Source of the DNA: Rhodosorus marinus
Taxonomy: Eukaryota > Rhodophyta > Stylonematophyceae > Stylonematales > Stylonemataceae
Assembly (NCBI GenBank): GCA_029953675.1
Contig: JAMWBK010000008.1
Span: forward strand, 1,893,001-1,957,000
DNA: 64,000 bases
Direction: 5' to 3'
Shown: positions 56,218-64,000 of the stretch, one piece after another
How the letters are laid out: each line of letters starts with the position of its first letter
Numbering within the stretch: the first letter of the stretch is position 1
Made by a program: the position numbers and the translations under genes
Notes under the pieces: generated by a model
Database searches by the model: none
What the model was told of the DNA's origin: nothing
Seen by the model: the letters and a program-made list of their open reading frames with translations, nothing else

Positions 56218-59200
56218 TTAATGAATTGTAGGTACTCAATAAAGAGGGGGTAACGGTTCTCGGGGAAAAGTTGGGGGGTACAATTTTGTCGAACATGGTC
56301 TCATCGCCAAGGCGATGGGTTATTTCTCTTTCTGGGTCGTTATGGCGAGGGAAGAAAGAGAGGGTGGCGGTTTGCCAAGGGGGCTGAGGATGCCTAAACC
56401 CTTCTCGGGAGGAGAAGGGAACAGGTCGTCGTTCGGCCGATGGAAGTTTCAGATGCTCGCGTACCTAAACTTCCACAACTTCGCCCTGTCGAGAGTAACT
56501 TCTTGCTCGACAGCGGCTGCACCGACCACGCTTGTAACCAGCGGAGATATTTCCACGTTTACAAGGAAAGCGAGCAGACCCCAATATACTTAGGGAACAA
56601 CTAGACAAGTCCCGCCGTTGGGAAGGGGGGTTAGCTTCCCCTTGCGCTCAGGCGCGGATCTAGTACTGAAGTACGTTTATTACTACTTTCGGTGAGAACT
56701 TGTCTAGCTAAAGGGGTCCGACTCCATAGATAAGGTCCCAGCAAATTGGTCAGAAGTAAAGGAAACGCCTCAGTTATTACTTGTAAACTCGGAGCTGACG
56801 ACCAGTTTGTCGCGGACATCATTCCTTATAAGTCACCAGTCATAAATGTCGCGGGCAACAGGCGAAAGTCCAGAGAGAGGATGCATCAACGACTAGAGCA
56901 TCCAGGAGAAGAGGCTTTGGACGTCCTAGCCAGACGGGACTAATCGACGTGGAGGAGAGAGGAGCCGGTTGCAGGTATTGCAGAAAGGCCAAAACAACGG
57001 CAGGCACCCTGCAGCAACCTCTCCGGCGTACGGAGAACCCTGGGGATACTGTGCAGACGGATATCGTGGTCCGTTTCCTGCCGGTATGCGAAAGGAGAAA
57101 TACCGGCGGTCTTCGTGGATGAGGGGACTAGCTGGATTTCGCTCTTCGCTCTCACGAAGAAGAGCGAGGTGGATGAGGCAATGAGGGAAGTAATCATTAG
57201 CGTCCAAACCCAGTACGGCTCAAGGGTGATGAAGATTAAGTCAGATCGGGCGAAGGAGTACGAAGGCGCCGAAGTGATGCTGAAAGCCTCGGAATACGCT
57301 GGGATCCCTCCGCTCCACAACTCCAGCGAGTAATGGCATCGCGGAGAGGGCGGTTAGGACAGCAACCGAGGGGCTCCGGGCGTGCGTCCTGGCGAGCGCG
57401 CTACTAACATGCTTCTGGCCCGAAACAGTACCGACAGTAGAGAAGGGCCTGAACCTGACACCGCGTAAGTCCCTAAAGTGGAAAACACGACTTGAGCTCG
57501 TGACGAAGAAGGCTCCGGACGTAAAGGGGATGAGGTTCTTCGGGTGTCCCGTCGAGTATAAGCGTGCGGAAGCTGGCAAGCTAGCCAAACTTGACTCAAG
57601 GATTGACAGCGGCATCCTTCTGCATGTGAGCGAACCGAAGGTCACTAGAGTATACAGACCTGCGCGGAAGGAGTTCGTACACGTTCGACACTTCAACACA
57701 GCTGAGGATCTGAATAAACCTGAAGAGATGAGGATCAATATCCGGCGAGAGCTACGAAAAATGTACATGGCAGTTCCATCGGTGTACATCTAACGAGCAA
57801 AGGAGACTCAATGTACGATGTTGAAATCCCGAAAATTTGGGAGGGAGGCGATGCGTACACCATACACAGAGGATTGGAGAAGAGCTGTCGCGGAAGAGCT
57901 CGTAGCGAGCCGGGAGGAGCTCCGCTCGCTACGATCAAAAAATTGCTTGGAGCCTCATTCGTAGGTCAGTGGTGTAGAGGGGAGAGAAAATTCTACAGTC
58001 GCGGACCGTGTTTTAAGTGAAGCGAGCTCTGGACGGGTCTGTCCGACGCTTCAAGGTGAGAGTAGTTGCCAAGGGCTTCACGCAACGGGAGGGCATCGAC
58101 TACGAGAAACTTTTTTCGCCGACGCTTGAATTCACCAGTATCAGAGCAGTCTACACCATTGCCGCGATCGAGGACCTCGAGATCGAGCAGGCAGATGTGA
58201 AAACTGCAAATCTGAAAGAAGAACTCTACATGCAGCAGCCGCAGGGGTTGGAGGAACCCGGAAGGAACGATATGATTTGTAAACTTAACAATGGCTTGTA
58301 TGGTTTGAAGCAAGCCGGAAGAATTTGGCACGAGACTTTGAAGCGCGACCTCACGAACCATGGGTTCGAGCCTACGAGGTCTGACCGATGCGTTTTCAGG
58401 CGGAACCTTACGATCGTCGCTGTCTACGTGGACGATCTGTTGGTGATCGGTAGGAAGGCTGACGAACCGGGTGCGAAGATGGTGCTCAGCGATCTGTATG
58501 AAATGGAGTTCCTTGGTGAAGTCGATGAATTCTGGCGTCAAGATAGTGAGGGATAGGCCGAGGAAACTTGTCTACCTGAACCAGACCTGGTACTTTGAGG
58601 CATGCGCTAATTCACTCCAATGCCATGTCTGGATGCCGGGAATTTAACACACCGGCGACCAAGGAGCGCGCAGAGACCGTTACAGGGAACCTGATGACGG
58701 ATTTACCTTACCAGGCGCTCGTGGGTTCTCTGGTCTACATTAGCACGAGAAACCGCCCGGACATTGCCTACGCTGTGGGACAGCTGGCGAGGAAGATGAG
58801 TAGTTACAGGGTAGGTGATTGCGAACAGGCGAAAAGAGTCGTCCGTTACCTGCAAGGGACACTTAACCACTCCTCATGTCCGGGGGATATTTCGGAATCT
58901 GGTTACATATCAGAATCTGATCGCATGTACCAGATAATCGGGTACAGCGATTCGGATTGGGCGGCTGATCAGGAGAGCAGACGGAGCACCAGTGGGATAC
59001 CGGTAACTCTGAATGGTTCCGCAGTGAGCTACAGGTCATGGCGGCAACGTTCGGTGGCCCAATCAGCCACAGAGGCCGAGTATCAGCCTCTGGGGGACAT
59101 GATGTCGATGCAACGGTGGTTGCAAGAACTTCTCGCAGAGTTGGGCAGAAACGTCGAGAAACCCTTGTTAGCCTATTCGGACAAAAAATCCTGCATATCT

Positions 59201-59399
59201 TGGGCAATAAGGTACGAGCAACAAGATGTCGAGAAATGTGTCCGTGAAGCTACTCTATTCGAAGGAACGATGTGCGTCGGGAGAGGTTAAGTTGTCATTA
59301 CCTCTGTACGCAGGAAACGGTAGCCGACATTTTTCCAAAACTCTAGCCCGAAGCTAGGTGTGTCCGAAATTAAAGGTAGGGAGTCATCTCGAGGGGGAG

Positions 59400-59569
59400 T
59401 GTTGGCCGGGAAGGCCACTCGGGATAATCTCTGGGGGGGTTACCGCGGTAGTAGAGCAGTATCGTACTAGTTAGTAGATAACCGGTACGTAGTAGCGTAG
59501 ACGATTGTATCATGATTGAACTGGATCGTTCGTCCTCGTCGTTGACGGTGGACAACCCGATCGAGTACA
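59400..59569 (+). repeat. Right LTR of the copia element
   Basis: About 170 bp, starting TGTTGGCCGGG directly after the polypurine tract (59391-59399) and ending near GAGTACA, i.e. TG...CA. It differs from the left LTR at many positions, so the insertion is not recent. Confidence 0.85.
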
Positions 59570-61335
59570 GTCAGAAGCAAATTCTTTAATTATTACGTAA
59601 TTTCATGTCTGATAAACTTTCATCGGACGGAAATGACGACCTTTCTATGCTCCTATTGGCCATTGTCGCCAACAGCAGTCTATTGTCCTCTATCTCTGAT
59701 TGCGACGCCGCTTACTTTCTCACATTTTTCTGCTCTAAAACGGAACTACTCTACACCTTGGGAAGGCAGAGTGATTTGGGGGGTTGATAGCGCGAAACCC
59801 GCTAGTGAGGGACAGTATTGACTGATTTCTTCAACATAAATGGATCAATTCTTCCCGGCTGCAATCAATTTTATGGAATTCCTGACTTTTCTTTCGATTT
59901 CGGTTTTACCTTCCAAATATGCACCGTGTGGGAATTTTCGTCAGCACGAATTCAGAAAGATACCCCCTCGTCTTTGACGCACAACAAACCCAGCTCCAAT
60001 CTGGGACAATACGTTTCCTTGTTTGATGTGATATTTTGCGACTACTCGATTGTCCGAACCCTTTTGAAATACCTTCCTCCGTCTTCCAGCCAATGAAAAG
60101 GATTTACTTTCTTGTCACAATCTCACATATGCTGGTTGACGTCTGCTCAATAAACGATTCTTCTAATGTTTTGCAAACACAGAATTTATTACGAACTATG
60201 AATTTCATCCGGGGACAGCTGTCTTTTGTTCGTTCTAGCCATTTTAGTCATAGAGGAATGCGTGTGGTATGTTTCCTTACCGATTTTTTTGGGGATGTGT
60301 CCATGTTTAGGGGGCATCAGTGTAAAACAAGGGGTATAAAAAGAGGAGTAAAAAGTGTAAAACACAAGAGTATAAAGAGGAAGTATAAAAAAAAAACTGT
60401 AAAAGTGTAAACAAGAGTACAACGAGGAAGTAAAAGTATTAAAAAAAGTATTGAAAAGTCTGAAAAGTGTAAAAAGTGTAAAAAGTGTAAAGGCGTTATA
60501 GAGCGTGAAAAAGTCATCGGATTTGGATCATAATATAGTTCACAGCTTCACAATACCAAGATGGAATACACGGGCATTTACGTAAGCTTTTTGAGAATTC
60601 CATATCTTGCTGGCGATTATCAATGGTCCTAACCTACGTTTCAGGGTCGTTGGCAGACTGTCTTCAAATCTGCCATCGGCCGCATTGCTCAGTTCGCTTT
60701 CGGGCAAATTTCTTAGTTGGCATTCACCTACCGGCGGGCAACTTTTCCCTGAACTGCTCATTTTTTGTTGCTGACGCCTGACAAGCATGCCCTCTTTCCT
60801 GGGGTTCGTAGAGTCACAAACGCATCAGGTCTGACTAGAGTTCCTCGTGAAATCTGCAGCGTATTCATGAGCTTCCGGAGCAAGCTCTATGATAAAAACT
60901 CTAATAACACAGTTAGACCCGTCGCTGCGAGTGAGACACAGGGTTTTCTAGTATATGTCCCGGTGCCGATAAGGACATGAGGGAGCATGCTCGCAACCAG
61001 ATATTGGATCGGCGTGAGGGATTGATGCGTTAGAAAATTGCAAGTCAAACCGAGCATCCAACGCATACTCTGCACCGCTGGTCTTCAAAAAAATTATTTT
61101 TGGATGTGATGTGCTATTTAGGTTTTACTGCGAATACCCAGCGGCTGTTCGCTGCTGGATATTCAAGCTGGAGGTTTCCTTTCAGATTCGTGTTCAGTGC
61201 TCAGAGGCTTCCTCTTGAGGAATTCATGGAACCTCCGATAGAATACGAATACCGCACCGCGAGTATCTCACACTATCCTTATTCCGTTTTCGTTCTGCTT
61301 TTCTTGTTTAGTCTTTTTGTTTGGTGGGGTAGCAT
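59570..61335. other. Intergenic
   Basis: About 1.8 kb. No gene is supported. A minus-strand frame from ATG 60761 (73 aa, with ESELSNAADGRFEDSLPTTL) has coding-like composition and GTAGGT donor-like sites but no family. The A-rich repeat at 60330-60505 is listed separately. Confidence 0.4.
60330..60505. repeat. A-rich short tandem repeat (AGTGTAAAA-type)
   Basis: Irregular copies of AGTGTAAAA, AGTATAAAA and AGAGTATAAA, with a regular core AAAAAGTGTAAAAAGTGTAA around 60470-60490. Period about 9-10 bp. Non-coding. Confidence 0.75.
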
Positions 61336-62402
61336 CTACTGTGTGTTTAGCAGGAAGTTGCCACCTTCAGGAAGGTATGTTACATTTCTAGACCGAGAAA
61401 GGGTGGACGCGATATCCTTCGCAGCCTCGATTCTTCGCAGCTGAATGAGGCCATCTCCAGCTTCAGCCAATGAATCGGAAATCACCTTTGCGGCACCAGA
61501 TTCTCCTTCAGCCCGAATAACAGCGGCGTTCTTCTCCTGTTCAGCCACCATGACAATATACTTGGATCTTTCCGCATCCTGCTGTGCGACCTGCTTGGCC
61601 TCAATTGCTGACGCGAACTCCCTGCCAAATGTCAAGTGGGTCATCGATACATCGTCCAGTTCGATATTAAACGATCTAAAACATCGACATCCAAAAGTCA
61701 GTTTTTTGCGACTATCTCTGTACTCAACAGGTCCGCTAGTGAGAGCAAGAGCTTCCCCTCTCGCGGGGATCAGATGCTAAAGGGTTTAATTTCGAATCGC
61801 TTACCTTGCTCGCTCAGTTAGGGTCTCTCGGATTTGTTTCGAGACCATCTCCCGCTGCGTCAAAAGTTGCTCCGCATTGTACTGGGCAACAATAGATTTC
61901 AAAACCTCATTTGTAATAGAGGGTAGAACTCTTTCATCCCAATCAGACCCCAGTCGCTGATAGATCTGCGGCAAATTATCCCGGTCCGGTCTCGACAGCA
62001 CACGCAGCGAGAGGTTCACCATCTGAAGGTCTTTTGTCCCGGTCATGGAGCTGACCACACGAGGGCGAACCCTAACATCGAACAAAACAGGTCTCTGCAC
62101 CCACGGAATTTTAAAGTGCAAGCCCTGTAACCGAGATTGAAGACAATCGGAGCGGCTCCCGAGTCAGTCTCTCAAGGTGCTACCGCATCTCGTATCTTTC
62201 AACTCATTCCATATTGAGGACGACTTACCTCTCCACGCACTTGCTCTTCAACACCAGTGAACCGATTGAAAACGACCGCTCTCTGTCCTCCATCAACGAC
62301 ATACAGGCTGCTCTGGAGTACCCCAATTGCCGCTCCTGCCGCAATCGAGAACCTGGAGAGATTGAGCAAAGCCTTGGATAAACTATCCGCTCTCGAGCTC
62401 AT
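61336..62402 (-). CDS. PHB1: Prohibitin 1
   Basis: Three exons, 62402-62229, 62124-61805 and 61675-61336, give 277 aa; introns are GT-AG with matching phases. Prohibitins form a ring complex in the mitochondrial inner membrane that acts as scaffold and chaperone. The N-terminal hydrophobic anchor reads [20 protein letters not shown], followed by [40 protein letters not shown], the SPFH core, [20 protein letters not shown] and the helical region [20 protein letters not shown]. The ending [20 protein letters not shown] then RNVTYLP separates it from prohibitin 2. Length is close to human PHB1 (272). No anomalies. Confidence 0.97.
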
Positions 62403-63655
62403 GGCTGTTTTTTGGTCCCTCTTCTCAGATCCTAGAAAATTCCAAGCCCAAGACCGTCAAATACAAGAAGTACCTCTAGTTCTTCCTCACCGATTACTAC
62501 TCCACCCGTCTGCAAAGCACACCTTTCCGACAATCGCCATCCTCGCCACCACAAAGCTCCGCCTTTCAGCATCGCCAATACCAAAACATATTACTTAAAG
62601 TACCACCTTCGAATATTTGGCAATAAGATAGAATAGTATTGGCTTTAATCAGTCCTGTATATGTATTTTATATTATATTTGATCAATATTAAGGATAGGC
62701 TAGATTTTTAAAGAAATTATAGCATAATCTTGGTTAAAAGTCTACAGTTATCAGTAGAATATAAAAGTAAAAAAGAGTTTTTGGCCAGTGGGAAGGGCAA
62801 GAACGCCATTCTATCCATCGCGTGTCGTTCTTGGGCCCCGCCGATGTTCCACTATTCATCATGAAAACGAAAGCAAAATCATTAGTGGGAACCCTCCAAC
62901 GCAAAAGTATTATTAAAAACCCCAAGAAAATACCGCCTTTTGTCGTAAGGGAGGTTCTCAGACTACCAGCAAAGAAGGGTTTTATTCAATGATTATACCG
63001 TTTAAATCTGTAAAGTACAAGGTCGCTTTTTTGTTCGATACCTTTTAACCCCTCGGATTGCGAATCCACATCAAGGAGAAAGGTTGATTTTGTAAAACTT
63101 AAATGAGCTTATGAAGTATTGAAGCGGTCCCATGGCATACGCACTTTTTACGAACCGAATAAAACCTTATTTGGACTAGATATATAAGAAACTCCGGTTC
63201 AGACGATATAATGCAGAGCTTGTACTATCGGTGGCTGCTGTACTAAAACCCAAGGCGATGTAATCCAAGCTTAGTGGAAGCGGTTTGGATGCGTCTTGTC
63301 AGAAGTTGAGACTGTCATCCGAACGGGTTCCATTAATCTGGCAGAGATGTTCCTGCAGGCTCTGTCGGGTTCGCATCAGCCCCCGTTGCTGCTGATGAGG
63401 GTTTGCTCTGCTTGAACGCCCTGCCGCTCCTTTAAGCACAACCTTTACCTAGGGGGCCCGGACTGCTGAGGGGGTCTTCGGTAGTGGTCCATACCTGAAC
63501 TCTTTCCTGCATGTGAAGCTCCAGTCTCAGCACTGGCGTATAGCCCCCGTGATCCATCGACATATGCACAACGCGGGAGGGTCTTAGGTCGTTACTGTTT
63601 CGGGCTCTTCTCGGACAAAGAATCCAGTTGTCAAACGGAATTTCGAACTCACAAA
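62403..63655. other. Intergenic
   Basis: About 1.25 kb. 62420-62580 is pyrimidine-rich upstream of prohibitin. 62600-63100 is AT-rich. No gene is visible. Confidence 0.45.
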
Positions 63656-63800
63656 CTCCCGTCTCGCAACGTTCGAAACCGGCACGGTCAAAACACGATA
63701 GCGTCAAGGCTAGCGCCCGTAATCAGGCGGGCCATGCAGGTCAGAGGGCGATAGCCAGCGAGAATCGAACCCACAACCTTTCGGTCTCGAAATATGGTTT
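63656..63800 (-). other. tRNA-like sequence (decayed tRNA or SINE head)
   Basis: Read on the minus strand, GGTTGTGGGTTCGATTCTCG (about 63776-63757) has the T-arm/B-box form GGTTCGATTC with a weakly paired stem. About 90 bp further along the same strand GTTTGTGAGTTCGAAATTCC looks like a second, poorer copy with a similar preceding GCGAGACGGGAG. I could not fold a complete cloverleaf with a matching acceptor stem, so no amino acid is assigned. Confidence 0.3.
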
Positions 63801-64000
63801 GCCAAAGACCAGAGGACGGTCTTGGCTGAAGACAGTTGAGGGTGGGCGGGTTGGGGGTGCAGTTGTGCTTGGGATGGGGGGAGTGATGGCTAGGGGATTG
63901 ACAAGAGTTGATGGAATTGTGTGCGAGTGTTGAAGAGGTATAGAATTTGTGATTCAGAAGAGCAAAGAAAGGATACATTTGTTTAAGGATGGATGAGAAA
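63801..64000. other. Right flank
   Basis: The last 200 bp are G-rich then A-rich on the plus strand. Nothing supported. Confidence 0.4.

Larger units (their letters stand above)
56049..59569 (+). mobile_element. Degenerate Ty1/copia LTR retrotransposon
   Basis: Bounded by two direct LTRs (listed separately), 3.5 kb in all. Pol pieces on the plus strand in the copia order: Gag-like KPFSGGEGNRSSFGRWKFQM (56391), protease LLDSGCTDHACN (about 56503), a GAG-pre-integrase HQRLEHPGEEALDVL (56886), integrase pieces (FVDEGTSWISLFALTKKS at 57107, FGCPVEYKRAEAGKLAKLDS at 57540), reverse transcriptase 58017-58556 (GFTQREGIDYEKLFSPTLEF, LYGLKQAGRIWHETLKRDL, active site VAVYVDDLLVIG) and RNase H 58595-59290 (GYSDSDWAADQESRRSTSG, SVAQSATEAEYQPL). 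Stops and frame changes separate almost every domain, so it is dead. A polypurine tract GAGGGGGAG stands just before the right LTR. No target duplication could be identified. Confidence 0.92.

Noticed and set aside
1-64000. Bacterial operon or defence-island reading of the window
   Set aside because: Spliceosomal introns in most genes and eukaryote-only families show this is nuclear DNA of a eukaryote.

Overview
The window reads as nuclear DNA of a photosynthetic eukaryote with a primary plastid, most likely a red alga. The evidence is: GT-AG introns of about 55-340 nt that split most genes with exact phase agreement; two nuclear genes for plastid proteins (phytoene synthase and an IF-1) whose N-termini begin MVAFVS and MAFVSL, a Phe-containing transit-peptide start of the kind described for rhodophytes and glaucophytes, with no preceding secretory signal; and typical eukaryotic genes (prohibitin, Notchless, LSH/DDM1, SUN domain, Brr6/Brl1, SKA3). 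The lineage is an inference; no species is claimed.

Layout. 1.2-3.7 kb: an ER/nuclear-envelope SUN-domain protein (+). 3.9-4.6 kb: a possible two-exon unknown gene (+). 4.6-6.3 kb: five-exon phytoene synthase (-). 8.7 kb: a short inverted-repeat element. 10.1-10.6 kb: three-exon BolA (+). 10.9-11.3 kb: plastid-targeted IF-1 (-). 13.0-13.7 kb: hAT-like non-autonomous transposon. 14.1-16.2 kb: DUF4139 protein (+). 19.0-20.8 kb: ABCG transporter with one frameshift (+), followed at 22.9-24.8 kb by a decayed duplicate. 26.0-27.2 kb: LURP-one/tubby-like protein (+). 28.0-29.2 kb: CBM48 domain plus membrane anchor (-). 30.8-32.3 kb: five-exon unknown protein (-). 33.5-34.8 kb: HDHD5-type HAD phosphatase (-). 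35.7-36.8 kb: SKA3-like kinetochore protein (+). 37.7-39.2 kb: Notchless (+). 39.6-42.2 kb: seven-exon cyclic-nucleotide-binding K+ channel (-). 44.3-46.5 kb: minisatellite and two Ty3/gypsy remnants. 46.8-49.5 kb: nine-exon LSH/DDM1 remodeller (-). 51.3-52.5 kb: Brr6/Brl1 (+). 53.2-55.5 kb: multi-pass tweety/prominin-like protein (-). 56.0-59.6 kb: degenerate Ty1/copia with two LTRs. 61.3-62.4 kb: prohibitin 1 (-). The rest is intergenic sequence with small repeats.

Genes alternate in strand and show no operon logic. Loose themes are plastid function (PSY, IF-1), nuclear envelope and mitosis (SUN, Brr6, SKA3, LSH/DDM1), mitochondria (prohibitin, BolA, HAD) and membrane transport (ABCG, K+ channel). 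Exon joins were derived by hand from splice-site consensus and phase; multi-exon coordinates give the full span and exon limits are stated in each entry.
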